Positions 51,766 to 60,480 of a stretch of 64,000 bases of DNA are shown here, piece after piece. This DNA is from Burkholderia sp. WSM2230 (GTDB lineage Bacteria; Pseudomonadota; Gammaproteobacteria; Burkholderiales; Burkholderiaceae). Below the pieces are notes generated by a model that saw only the letters and a program-made list of their open reading frames with translations, searched no databases and was not told the origin of the DNA. The first letter of the stretch is position 1, and the number at the start of each line of letters is the position of its first letter. Where the stretch lies: positions 310,159 through 374,158 of the forward strand of contig NZ_AXAJ01000003.1 in NCBI RefSeq assembly GCF_000472445.1, in the 5' to 3' direction. The translations under genes were made by a program, and so were the position numbers.

Positions 51766-52749
51766 ATGACCGACACACCCGCAGCACTGGACATCATCAC
51801 CTACGGCGAGGCCATGGCCATGTTCGTGGCCGCCGAAACGGGCCCGCTCGCGGGCGTCGGCCAGTTCACGAAACGCATCGCGGGCGCCGACCTGAACGTC
51901 GCGATCGGCCTCGCCAGGCTCGGCTTCAGGGTCGGCTGGATAAGCCGCGTCGGCGACGATTCGTTCGGCCAGTACGTGCGCGACACGTTGACCAAAGAAG
52001 GCATCGACCAACGCTGCGTGAGCACCGACGAGCGCTATCCGACCGGCTTCCAGCTGAAGTCGAAGAACGACGACGGCAGCGATCCGGCCGTCGAATATTT
52101 TCGCCGCGGCTCGGCGGCGAGCCATCTGTCGGTCGCGGATTACGTGGCGGACTATGTGCTGCCAGCCCGTCATCTGCATCTGACCGGCGTGGCGCCGGCG
52201 ATTTCCCCGAGCTCACGCGAACTCGCGTTTCATCTGGCACACGAGATGCGCGCAGCCGGCAAGACGATCTCGTTCGATCCGAACCTGCGCCCGACGCTGT
52301 GGCCCTCGCGAGCCGCAATGGTCGAAGGTTTGAACGCGCTTGCCGCGCTGGCCGACTGGGTGCTGCCGGGCATCGGCGAGGGCGAGGTTTTGACCGGCTA
52401 CACGCGGCCCGAGGACATCGCCGGCTTCTATCTGGAGCGGGGCGCGCGCGGCGTGATTGTCAAGCTCGGCGCCGCGGGCGCGTACTTCCGCACCGCCCAC
52501 GATGCCGGCGTGATCGTCGGCCAGCCGGTCGCGAAGGTCGTCGATACAGTAGGCGCCGGCGATGGCTTCGCCGTCGGTGTGATCAGCGCGCTGCTGGAGG
52601 GCAGGACGCTGCCGCAGGCCGTCGCGCGCGGCAACCGCATCGGCGCATTGGCCATTCAGGTGATCGGCGATTCCGAAGGATTGCCGAGCCGCGCGCAGCT
52701 CGACGCGCTCGAACGCAGCCAGGTGCCGAGCATCGCGCACGCAGCGTGA
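51766..52749 (+). CDS. kguK: 2-ketogluconate kinase (PfkB family)
   Basis: 327 aa of ribokinase/PfkB fold. Early GEAMAMFVA with GADLNVAIGLARLG (substrate region), and the C-terminal PfkB signature DTVGAGDGFAVGVISALLEG with catalytic Asp. Expected to phosphorylate 2-ketogluconate to 2-keto-6-phosphogluconate. AAGGAG precedes ATG 51766. 64 bp after kguE. KDG kinase would look similar; the operon context favours 2-ketogluconate. Confidence 0.8.
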   Translation: MTDTPAALDIITYGEAMAMFVAAETGPLAGVGQFTKRIAGADLNVAIGLARLGFRVGWISRVGDDSFGQYVRDTLTKEGIDQRCVSTDERYPTGFQLKSKNDDGSDPAVEYFRRGSAASHLSVADYVADYVLPARHLHLTGVAPAISPSSRELAFHLAHEMRAAGKTISFDPNLRPTLWPSRAAMVEGLNALAALADWVLPGIGEGEVLTGYTRPEDIAGFYLERGARGVIVKLGAAGAYFRTAHDAGVIVGQPVAKVVDTVGAGDGFAVGVISALLEGRTLPQAVARGNRIGALAIQVIGDSEGLPSRAQLDALERSQVPSIAHAA

Positions 52750-52929
52750 CGCGTGTCGCCGGAATCATCGGCGTGCATCCGTTCAGGCGGCCCGGCGAAG
52801 CGCGACAGCTCCAGCCCGAGCGCGGCGCCAAGCCCGTATTCATAACAGCACATAACAGCAAGAGCGCCGGGAAGCGCCGCACAAGCTCCGTTCATCATAG
52901 TTTCGGGAAGCCGTAAAAGGAGACACCCC

Positions 52930-54219
52930 ATGACATCATCTCTCGCGATCCGCCGCTGGTGGACGATCATGCCGATCGTATTCATCACCTACAGCCTCGC
53001 TTATCTCGACCGCGCGAACTACGGTTTCGCGGCGGCCGCCGGCATCAACCAGGACCTTGGCATCAGCAAGGGACTCTCTTCGCTGATCGGCGCGCTGTTT
53101 TTCCTCGGTTACTTCTTCTTCCAGATTCCGGGCGCGATTTACGCGGAGCGCCGCAGCGTGAAGAAGCTCGTGTTCTGGAGCCTCGTGCTATGGGGTGGCT
53201 GCGCGGCGCTGACCGGCATGGTCAGCAACATCCCGTCGTTGATGGTGATCCGCTTCGTGCTCGGCGTAGTCGAGGCCGCGGTGATGCCGGCCATGCTCAT
53301 CTTCATCGCCAACTGGTTCACGAAGAGCGAGCGCTCGCGCGCCAACACCTTCCTGATTCTCGGCAATCCGGTAACGGTACTGTGGATGTCGGTCGTGTCC
53401 GGCTATCTGGTCCATTCGTTCGGCTGGCGCAACATGTTTATCGCCGAAGGTGTGCCGGCGATTCTGTGGGCCGTGTGCTGGTGGTTCATCGTGAAGGACA
53501 AGCCGCAGCAGGTGTCGTGGCTTACGCAGCAGCAGAAAGACCACCTCGCGGAAACGCTGCGCGCCGAGCAGGCCGCGATCAAGCCGGTGCGCAATTACGG
53601 CGAGGCGTTCCGCTCGTCCGCGGTGATCAAGCTGTGCGCGCAGTACTTCTGCTGGAGCATCGGCGTGTACGGTTTCGTGCTGTGGCTGCCGTCGATCCTG
53701 AAGAACGGCTCGACGCTCGGCATGGTCGAAACCGGCTGGCTCTCCGCGCTGCCGTATCTCGCGGCGACGGTCGCGATGCTTGCGGCGTCGTGGGCATCGG
53801 ATAAACTCAACCGCCGTAAAGCGTTCGTCTGGCCGTTCCTGCTGATCGGCGCGATTGCGTTCGCGACCTCGTACGCGCTCGGTTCGACGCATTTCTGGCT
53901 CTCGTATGCATCGCTCGTGATCGCGGGCGCCGCGATGTACGCGCCGTACGGCCCGTTCTTTGCGATCGTGCCGGAGCTGCTGCCGAAAAACGTCGCGGGT
54001 GGTGCGATGGCCCTGATCAACAGCATGGGCGCGCTCGGTTCGTTCGTCGGCTCGTATGTGGTCGGCTATCTGAACGGCGCGACGGGAACACCGGCGGCGT
54101 CGTATGCGTTCATGAGCGTGGCGCTGATCGCCGCGGTCATCCTCACGCTGATCGTCAAGCCGCAACAGCAGGCCGTCCAGCCGAAACACACGCTCGCTAC
54201 ACCGTTGCAAGGAAAATAA
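52930..54219 (+). CDS. kguT: MFS 2-ketogluconate transporter
   Basis: 429 aa, twelve membrane segments, of the anion:cation symporter/phthalate-permease class of MFS that imports sugar acids: YLDRANYGFAAAAGI after TM1, LGVVEAAVMPAMLIFIANWF, and the central loop to residue ~220. AAAAGGAGA precedes ATG 52930. A 180-bp gap to kguK contains a repeated ACATAACAGC motif but no gene. It ends 4 bp before kguD. Confidence 0.85.
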   Translation: MTSSLAIRRWWTIMPIVFITYSLAYLDRANYGFAAAAGINQDLGISKGLSSLIGALFFLGYFFFQIPGAIYAERRSVKKLVFWSLVLWGGCAALTGMVSNIPSLMVIRFVLGVVEAAVMPAMLIFIANWFTKSERSRANTFLILGNPVTVLWMSVVSGYLVHSFGWRNMFIAEGVPAILWAVCWWFIVKDKPQQVSWLTQQQKDHLAETLRAEQAAIKPVRNYGEAFRSSAVIKLCAQYFCWSIGVYGFVLWLPSILKNGSTLGMVETGWLSALPYLAATVAMLAASWASDKLNRRKAFVWPFLLIGAIAFATSYALGSTHFWLSYASLVIAGAAMYAPYGPFFAIVPELLPKNVAGGAMALINSMGALGSFVGSYVVGYLNGATGTPAASYAFMSVALIAAVILTLIVKPQQQAVQPKHTLATPLQGK

Positions 54220-54223
54220 GCTG

Positions 54224-55189
54224 ATGAAGAAGATTGTCGCGTGGAAGCCGCTGCCTGAAGATGTGCTTGCGTATCTGCAACGGCACGTCGAAGTCGTGCA
54301 GGTCGATCCGGCCCGCCACGATGCTTTCGTCGCGGCCTTGCGCGACTCCGACGGCGGCATCGGCGCGAGTGTCAGGATCACGCCGGCCATGCTCGAAGGC
54401 GCGACGCGGCTCAAAGCGCTTTCGACCATCTCAGTCGGCTTCGATCAGTTCGACGTTGCGGATCTCACGCGGCGCGGCATCGTGCTCGCGCATACGCCGG
54501 ACGTGTTGACGGAATCCACCGCGGACACCGTGTTCTCGCTGATCCTCGCATCAGCGCGCCGGGTGGTCGAGCTCGCCGCGTGGGTAAAGGCGGGGCAGTG
54601 GCAGCACAGCATCGGCCCCGCGCAGTTCGGCGTGGACGTGCAGGGCAAAACGCTCGGCATCGTCGGTCTTGGGCGCATTGGCGGCGCGGTGGCGCGGCGC
54701 GCGGCGCTCGGTTTCAACATGAAGGTGCTCTATACGAACCGCAGCGCGAATCCCGAGGCGGAAGCGGCTTACGGCGCGCGCCGCGTCGAGCTGGCGGAGT
54801 TGCTTGCCATCGCCGACTTCGTCTGTCTGCAAGTGCCGCTCACGCCGGAAACAAGGCACATGATCGGCGCCCAGGAACTCGCGTCGATGAAGAAAAGCGC
54901 GATCCTGATCAATGCGTCGCGCGGCGCGATCGTCGACGAAGAGGCGCTCGTCGAGGCGCTCCGGAACGGCACGATTCACGGCGCGGGTCTCGACGTGTTC
55001 GAAAAGGAACCGCTCCCCGCCGACTCGCCGCTCCTGCAGATGGCCAACGTGGTCGCGCTGCCGCATATCGGCTCGGCGACGCACGAGACGCGTCATGCAA
55101 TGGCGCGCAACGCGGCGGAAAATCTCGTTGCCGCGCTCGCCGGCACGCTCGCGACCAACATCGTCAATCGCGACGTGCTGCAACGGTGA
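54224..55189 (+). CDS. kguD: 2-ketogluconate(-6-phosphate) reductase, D-2-hydroxyacid dehydrogenase family
   Basis: 321 aa. NAD(P)-binding GLGRIGGAVARR (residues ~147-158), catalytic Arg in INASRGAIVDE, Glu in LDVFEKEPL and His in LPHIGSATHETR. In the kgu pathway it reduces 2-keto-6-phosphogluconate to 6-phosphogluconate. Close to GhrB-type reductases, so reduction of unphosphorylated 2-ketogluconate is possible. It starts 4 bp after kguT. Confidence 0.82.
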   Translation: MKKIVAWKPLPEDVLAYLQRHVEVVQVDPARHDAFVAALRDSDGGIGASVRITPAMLEGATRLKALSTISVGFDQFDVADLTRRGIVLAHTPDVLTESTADTVFSLILASARRVVELAAWVKAGQWQHSIGPAQFGVDVQGKTLGIVGLGRIGGAVARRAALGFNMKVLYTNRSANPEAEAAYGARRVELAELLAIADFVCLQVPLTPETRHMIGAQELASMKKSAILINASRGAIVDEEALVEALRNGTIHGAGLDVFEKEPLPADSPLLQMANVVALPHIGSATHETRHAMARNAAENLVAALAGTLATNIVNRDVLQR

Positions 55190-55262
55190 GGAGCGTTGCG
55201 ATGAAGCGTTTGCCGTCCAGTCTGTTCGAGAGGCGTTGCGTGGCCTACTGCGAGTGCGCCCG

Positions 55263-56396
55263 ATGAGCGCCACGCCGACCTCGCAAAACACGCCGCGCCG
55301 CGCCACGATTACCGACGTCGCGCGCGAGGCCGGTACCGGCAAGACCAGCATCTCGCGCTACCTGAACGGCGAGATGAGCGTGTTGTCGCCGGAACTGCGT
55401 GCGCGTATCGAGGCCGCGATCGAGCGGCTCGACTATCAGCCGAATCAGATGGCCCGTGGTTTGAAGCGTGGCCGCAACCGGCTGATCGGCATGCTCCTTG
55501 CCGACCTGACGAATCCCTATACCGTGGAGGTGCTGCAAGGGGTGGAGGCCGCGTGCCACGCGCTCGGCCTGATGCCGCTCATCTGCCACGCGGCGAACGA
55601 AGTCGAAATGGAGCGGCGCTATCTGCAACTGCTCACCACGTATCGCGTGGAAGGCGTGATTGTGAATGCGCTCGGCGTGCGCGAGGAAACGCTGCGGCCG
55701 GTGGGCGGCGGCGGCATTCCGGCCGTGCTCGTCGACCGTTCCGTCGAAGGGCTGGTCGCCGATATCGTCGGGCTCGATAATCGCGCGGCGGCGGAGCTGG
55801 GCACGCGGCATCTGCTGGATGGCGGGTTTCGCGACATCTGGTTCGTCGTGCAGCCGTTCGAGCAGGTCAGCTCGCGGCGGCTGCGCGAGGCGGCGTTTCG
55901 CGACACGATGCGCGCATACACGAATGCGCGCGCAGGTGCCGTGCAAGGCCATACGCTCGTGCTCAATCTCGCCGATGCCGCACAGACAGAGCAGAGTCTT
56001 GCGGAGTTGGATCGCGCAATCGATGCGCTTGGCGCGCATGACGCGATCGGCGCCAACGACGTGCTTGACGCGGCGAACCAGCGCGCAGGCTCCGGCGGCA
56101 ACGCTGCGCGCGTCGCGGTGTTCGCAGCGAACGCGCCAGTCGCGCTGCGGCTTGCATTGCATCTGAAGGCGCGTTACGGCGCTGCCTGGCAGACGCGCGT
56201 CGCACTCCTTTCCATCGACGATCCCGAGTGGGCCGAACTGACCGGCATCACGACGATCCGTCAGCCTACTTACGACATCGGCTATCGCGCGGTCGAGTTT
56301 CTGCACGAGCGCATCGAGGGTGTGCAGACCACCGCACGCGATTGTCTGCTGCCGGGGGAGTTGATCGTCCGGGCGTCGACGGGCGGGGGCGGTTGA
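55263..56396 (+). CDS. ptxS: LacI family regulator of 2-ketogluconate use
   Basis: 377 aa. LacI-type HTH and hinge ATITDVAREAGTGKTSISRYLNGEMSVLSPELRARIEAAIERLDYQPNQMARGLKRG at residues ~13-70, then a periplasmic-binding-like domain (NRLIGMLLADLTNPY, VEGVIVNALG, VALLSIDDPEWAEL). ATG 55263 is used; the frame upstream overlaps kguD. It lies 73 bp after kguD and should repress the operon through the palindrome at 50889, released by 2-ketogluconate as in pseudomonads. Confidence 0.82.
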   Translation: MSATPTSQNTPRRATITDVAREAGTGKTSISRYLNGEMSVLSPELRARIEAAIERLDYQPNQMARGLKRGRNRLIGMLLADLTNPYTVEVLQGVEAACHALGLMPLICHAANEVEMERRYLQLLTTYRVEGVIVNALGVREETLRPVGGGGIPAVLVDRSVEGLVADIVGLDNRAAAELGTRHLLDGGFRDIWFVVQPFEQVSSRRLREAAFRDTMRAYTNARAGAVQGHTLVLNLADAAQTEQSLAELDRAIDALGAHDAIGANDVLDAANQRAGSGGNAARVAVFAANAPVALRLALHLKARYGAAWQTRVALLSIDDPEWAELTGITTIRQPTYDIGYRAVEFLHERIEGVQTTARDCLLPGELIVRASTGGGG

Positions 56397-56667
56397 CCGG
56401 CTGAGGGGCTGAAGAGCTGAGTGGCTGAGAAACCAGGCGGCGAGTGGCCGAGACACTGAACGGGCAAAAGTCTGAGCGGCTGAAGCGCGGCTAGACGATC
56501 CACCTCTGCGCCATGCGCCCGATGGCGTGTTCCGCCCCGTCCTGACGGGCTCCGGCCCGCGGCCCAACCTCCTGCATCCGCGAGCTTTGGCGCTCGTTTC
56601 ACGCCGATCTGCGATCATGCGGGCTGCGGCGCGCAGCGGTTGCGCGCCGGTCATCGCAAGGAAACTC
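56397..56667. other. Intergenic region with degenerate GGCTGA repeats
   Basis: Irregular repeats of the type GCTGAG/GGCTGA run from about 56398 to 56490. No gene is supported before the ATG at 56668. Confidence 0.5.
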
Positions 56668-57540
56668 ATGGTCGTTGCACCGCTTACCCTGTCGAGCCTC
56701 GTACTCGCGACGCTCGTCGTTGCCGCTTTGCCTTTTCTCATTTTCCGCCGCCTGCGCCGGCCGCTCGCGCTCAAGCCGCGCGCGGCGATTGCCGGCATCG
56801 CCGTGTTCGCGCTGTTCGCGATGGTCATCGAGCGCGCGCTGAACGACTATGTGCTGCATCGGAACGAGGCGACGGCGAGCGTGCTGTCGCATCCGCTCGC
56901 TTTCGTCGTGTATGGCGCGCTGGCCGCGGGAATCTGCGAGGAAGTGGGCCGCTTCATCGGCATGCGCCTGCTGATCAGACGTGCCGCAGCAAACGCAGCG
57001 GTAGGCGCTCACGCGGGCTCAACGGCAAAACCCACTTCCGTCGACCAGACCCCGCGCACGGACGACGGCACCGCGCTCGCCTACGGCCTCGGTCATGGCG
57101 GCGCGGAGGCGTGGCTCGTCGGCGTACTGGTGCAGATTCAATGGATTCTGTTCGCGGTGTTCGAAAACCGCGGCGAGCTCGATAGCTATCTGGGCAATCT
57201 GCCCAGCGAATCCTTGATGCGCATCCATCTGATACTCGCCAGCCTGACACCGCAGACGGCAGGCATTTTCGCGCTGGAACGGGTGGCCGCGCTTGTCTTT
57301 CAGATCGGTTTGTCTGTGTTGATGTGGCGCGGCTTGCGGGCCGGCTGGCGCGCGATCCTGCCGCTCGCGATTGCTCTTCATGCGCTCGTGGACGTGCCGG
57401 CCGCGCTGTTCCAGGCGCAGTTGGTGCCGCTCGCTGCCGTCGACGCTGTCTATGCGCTTGGAGCAGTCGTCGTAGCGGGGCTGCTTTTTAAATCGTTCCG
57501 ACGTGGTGGCCCCGGAAGCATGACACAACTGCCCAGGTAG
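56668..57540 (+). CDS. YhfC family intramembrane metalloprotease-like protein
   Basis: 290 aa with about eight membrane segments. YhfC-family motifs: EE in AAGICEEVGRFIGMR, H in LAYGLGHGGAEAWLVG and ALHALVDVPAALF. These are the presumed active-site residues of this CPBP-like family. AAGGAAA precedes ATG 56668. Function in Burkholderia unknown. A tandem-repeat array follows. Confidence 0.8.
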   Translation: MVVAPLTLSSLVLATLVVAALPFLIFRRLRRPLALKPRAAIAGIAVFALFAMVIERALNDYVLHRNEATASVLSHPLAFVVYGALAAGICEEVGRFIGMRLLIRRAAANAAVGAHAGSTAKPTSVDQTPRTDDGTALAYGLGHGGAEAWLVGVLVQIQWILFAVFENRGELDSYLGNLPSESLMRIHLILASLTPQTAGIFALERVAALVFQIGLSVLMWRGLRAGWRAILPLAIALHALVDVPAALFQAQLVPLAAVDAVYALGAVVVAGLLFKSFRRGGPGSMTQLPR

Positions 57541-57626
57541 GCGATCGCCGCTGCTGCGGCGGTTGGGGCGTTGCGGCTATTGCGGCAGGTTATGGCGCTT
57601 ACGGCTATTGTGGCTATTACGACGCT

Positions 57627-57725
57627 TGCGGCAACTGCGGCAACTGCGGCAACTGCGGCAACTGCGGCAACTGCGGCAACTGCGGCAACTGCGGCAACCG
57701 CGGCAACCGCGGCAACCGCGGCAAC
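57627..57725. repeat. 9-bp tandem array in frame with the downstream DUF3022 gene
   Basis: TGCGGCAAC x8 then CGCGGCAAC x3. Read in the DUF3022 frame it gives Cys-Gly-Asn repeats preceded by Gly/Tyr/Cys-rich codons, but no ATG, GTG or TTG occurs in frame between the stop at 57489 and the gene start. Confidence 0.95.
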
Positions 57726-57803
57726 CGCTTCAGTCGCGGCCTCGCGGCCGTTTACCGCTGCCACCCCATCGCCACTGTTCTACAATCGGCGGCCTGCCAC
57801 CGC

Positions 57804-58193
57804 ATGCCTATAACTTTCGGCACATCCATGGAAGCTTACCAATACGACTGCGCGAGTCCCGAGTTCGAGGAACTGGCGCGCGTCATCAGCGATCTCTTTC
57901 CCGAGCAGACGCAGTTCATCCAGCGTGCGGCCGAAGACGGCACGCCAACGCTCGCCATTCATTGGGTGGCGATGCGCTTCGGCGCGACCGCGCGACGCAT
58001 CGTCATGACGGTGGAAATCGCGCCGGCGGCGCTCGCGCGCTACCGCGCGTTGCCCGCGCGGCTGCGCGGCCGCAGCTTCGCGGTGCTGCGCGCGTATGTC
58101 GAAGCGAGCATCGGCTCGCTCGAAGAACAGTATGCGAATGGCGAAGCGGTGCCGCGCGAAGTCACCGTGGATCTCGGCGACGAATTCGCATGA
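57804..58193 (+). CDS. DUF3022 domain protein
   Basis: 129 aa (121 from ATG 57828). A Burkholderia-type DUF3022 protein with VISDLFPEQTQFIQRAAEDGTPTL and VEIAPAALARYRALPARLRGRSFAVL. No membrane segment or catalytic motif visible. Function unknown. Its frame continues upstream through the 9-bp repeat array without a start codon. Confidence 0.8.
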   Translation: MPITFGTSMEAYQYDCASPEFEELARVISDLFPEQTQFIQRAAEDGTPTLAIHWVAMRFGATARRIVMTVEIAPAALARYRALPARLRGRSFAVLRAYVEASIGSLEEQYANGEAVPREVTVDLGDEFA

Positions 58194-58200
58194 CGGCGCT

Positions 58201-58638
58201 TCAGTCGGTGAAACGGTAGACCTTGGCGAAGCGGGCGGCCTGCACGACGCCGTAATCGCCCGGCGCGTACTGCATGATCCAGTCGCCGGCCGCGCCGCGC
58301 AGCACGTCGCCGCCGTTCGCCGAACGGGCCAGCGAGAAGGCTTCGTGCATCTGTTTCGCGAGCACGACTGCGGGGCGGTTGCGATAGCCACCCGGCTCGC
58401 CGTGCGCGAGCGCGGCATCGGCAGGGACGTATTTGGCGTCGAAGCGTTCGCGCGACACGACCCAGCGGTCGCCGGTCGAACCGGTGATCAGCGCGTCGCC
58501 CGGCACATACCGGTTCGGGCCTTCCAGGCTCATCAATTCGCCTTGTGTGGCGGCAAATTCGACGGTGACCGTTTCGTCTTTGACGACGCGCCGGGCGGCG
58601 GCGTCGTGGCTCAGGTCGAGGTTTGTGAGGTCGTTCAT
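58201..58638 (-). CDS. PGDYG-motif protein, 145 aa
   Basis: A small cytosolic protein with two related halves: GPNRYVPGDALITGSTGDRWVVSRERF and GAAGDWIMQYAPGDYGVVQAARF; the second holds the motif that names the family. Function not established. Convergent with DUF3022 at 7 bp. Confidence 0.75.
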   Translation of the reverse strand: MNDLTNLDLSHDAAARRVVKDETVTVEFAATQGELMSLEGPNRYVPGDALITGSTGDRWVVSRERFDAKYVPADAALAHGEPGGYRNRPAVVLAKQMHEAFSLARSANGGDVLRGAAGDWIMQYAPGDYGVVQAARFAKVYRFTD

Positions 58639-58790
58639 GATGCGGCAGATGGTGTGTTGACGGCGGCGTCCTGACGTGGCGTCATCGATCGCGGACCAGC
58701 ATCATGCCAGACGCATCTTACGGCGCGCTTCTTTGCAAACGCGATGCCAGGCGATGCACCGCGCGGCGAGGCAACGAGAACCGTGCAAGA

Positions 58791-58855
58791 CGGCACCGCA
58801 CGGCACCGCACCGCACCGCACCGCACCGCACCGCACCGCACCGCACCGCACCGCA
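58791..58855. repeat. 5-bp tandem array (CCGCA)
   Basis: Two CGGCACCGCA units lead into about ten CCGCA copies (58806-58855). Followed closely by a 13-bp hairpin. Confidence 0.95.
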
Positions 58856-58864
58856 TCCATCGCA

Positions 58865-58898
58865 CGATTGTTCGCGCAACGGATCGCGCGAACAATCG
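58865..58898. terminator. Perfect 13-bp hairpin
   Basis: CGATTGTTCGCGC and GCGCGAACAATCG flank an 8-nt loop. It lies past the 3' end of the LTXXQ gene and beside the CCGCA array. No T-run, so terminator use is uncertain. Confidence 0.5.
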
Positions 58899-58923
58899 CA
58901 CAACGGATCCCACAAGCGATCTC

Positions 58924-59445
58924 TTACGGCTTCACTGGCGCATCGCTTGCCGGAGCCGGCGCCGTCTTGCCGCTTTTGCCCTTGCCATGAGGACGATGCC
59001 GGCCCTCAGGACCGCCCTCATGGCGGAACGTCGTATCGGCGAGCTTCTTCTGCTCCGGCGAGAAGCTGTTGTAGAGCGGATCGAATGCGTCCACCAGCTT
59101 CTTCATGCCGTCCGCATGCGCCTGGGCGATGGTCGCGTACTGCTTCATGTCGTCCAGTGCCGACACGTTGGTCGCTGCGCGGCGTTCCTTGAACAGCTCG
59201 CCCATCGTCTGGCCGTTGCCGCGCATCACGTCGGCGAAGGCTTTCCACTGCGGCTCCTGGGCCGGCGTGATTTTCAGTTGCGAATGCAGATAGGCGATGC
59301 GGTCTTCGACATTGCGCTCATGTCCGTCCTTCGCGGCGGGCGCGGAGGCGGCCGCAACCGAAGGCGCTGCGGCCGGCGTGGAAGCTTGTGCGAATGCGCC
59401 GCTCATCGCGACTGCGGAGGCCAGCAAGACCAGTGCTTTTTTCAT
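58924..59445 (-). CDS. Spy/CpxP-like LTXXQ periplasmic protein
   Basis: 173 aa. Signal peptide MKKALVLLASAVAMSGAFAQA, Ala/Pro linker, then helical domain with two LTXXQ-type sites (LKITPAQEPQWKAFADVMRG, FSPEQKKLADTTF). A basic His/Gly/Lys tail (EGRHRPHGKGKSG) follows. Spy relatives are periplasmic chaperones or metal/stress sensors. Promoter region is in 59446-59778. Confidence 0.85.
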   Translation of the reverse strand: MKKALVLLASAVAMSGAFAQASTPAAAPSVAAASAPAAKDGHERNVEDRIAYLHSQLKITPAQEPQWKAFADVMRGNGQTMGELFKERRAATNVSALDDMKQYATIAQAHADGMKKLVDAFDPLYNSFSPEQKKLADTTFRHEGGPEGRHRPHGKGKSGKTAPAPASDAPVKP

Positions 59446-59778
59446 CGAGACTCCTGATGTCTGTTCGAATTGGGACGGATCGGAAGAGGGCGTGTGGCGA
59501 GCCGCCCGCCTGCGCCTGGCCGTGTCATGCGCGGCGGCGCCATGATGGCGGATCGCTCGATCCTTGCCGTCGGCGCTATTAGTATCACGATATCCCTACA
59601 ATGCGGCTCTTGTGCGACAAACGCTTACAACCGAAACGAACAGGAAATAGCGGGTGGATAAATTCGTCAGCATGGAGATTTTCCACGCTTCGGGGAACGC
59701 TGCGGCGCCTGAAGACGCGCCGCCGGGCGCGAGGACGCGCGATAATCCGCACCACTGCGATCACTTCTTTCTCCTCCG
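59446..59778. other. Divergent intergenic region between LTXXQ and Lrp genes
   Basis: 333 bp with AT-richer stretches around 59585-59660. No gene is supported, and no strong promoter pair or palindrome was recognised. Confidence 0.4.
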
Positions 59779-60237
59779 ATGAGACCTCCGCGCCTCGACC
59801 AACTCGACGACCTCGACCGCAATCTTGTGGCACTGCTCCAGGCCAATGCGCGCGAAAGCGTCGCCAATCTCGCCCGTCAGCTCGACGTGGCGCGCACTAC
59901 TGTCATCGCCCGAATCGCGCGGCTCGAGCGCAGCAACGTGATCGCGGGCTACAGCGTGCGGCTCGGCCAGGACGTGCTCGATTCGAGCATCTATGCGTAC
60001 GTGGGCATCATCATCGCGCCGAAACACGGACCCTCAGTGCAGAAGCGCCTCGGCAAGATGCCCGAGGTGCAGCTCTTGTGCGCGGTGAGCGGCGAGTTCG
60101 ACTACGTCGCCTGGCTGCGCGCGGACTCGCCTGATCGTCTGAACGATCTGCTCGATCAGATCGGCGGCATGGAGGGCGTCGAGCGCACCACGACCTCGAT
60201 CATTCTCGCGCGCAAGATCGACCGCGGCATGGTGTGA
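59779..60237 (+). CDS. Lrp/AsnC family transcriptional regulator
   Basis: 152 aa. N-terminal HTH VANLARQLDVARTTVIARIARLERSNVIAGYSVRLG (residues ~29-66) and C-terminal RAM ligand domain (VQLLCAVSGEFDYVAWLRADSPDRLNDLLDQIGGMEGVERTTTSIIL). Located 243 bp upstream of a lysine-dehydrogenase-like gene in the same direction, so control of amino-acid, perhaps lysine, catabolism is likely. Confidence 0.88.
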   Translation: MRPPRLDQLDDLDRNLVALLQANARESVANLARQLDVARTTVIARIARLERSNVIAGYSVRLGQDVLDSSIYAYVGIIIAPKHGPSVQKRLGKMPEVQLLCAVSGEFDYVAWLRADSPDRLNDLLDQIGGMEGVERTTTSIILARKIDRGMV

Positions 60238-60305
60238 TTCACGCCTTGTGTCTTTTTCGTCGTTTTGTCTGCGAGACTCGTCAAAACGTCGAAGCTCATG
60301 GTCAT

Positions 60306-60323
60306 TGCGCAGCATTTTGCGCG
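60306..60323. promoter_or_regulatory. Possible Lrp-type dyad upstream of the dehydrogenase gene
   Basis: GCGCA-N6-TGCGC with an AT-rich centre (GCATTT), about 160 bp before the dehydrogenase start and behind the Lrp gene. Only the symmetry supports it. Confidence 0.25.
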
Positions 60324-60480
60324 TATCAACTGATTCTGCTTCTCCCTAGACTGTCGCTCAAGGGTTCAGCCCGCCGCGCGCCGCGCTTCATGGCGGCGCA
60401 CTTCATGCTGGAGACAGCGCACGGAATGAAACCGGTCGGGGCGCTCAGGCGCTCACTCCGGTGGACAAAAGGAGAAGAAC

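Noticed and set aside
57563..58219. Arg-Gln-Leu repeat protein through the 9-bp array
   Set aside because: The frame is a by-product of the repeat; it lacks a ribosome binding site and overlaps DUF3022 out of frame.
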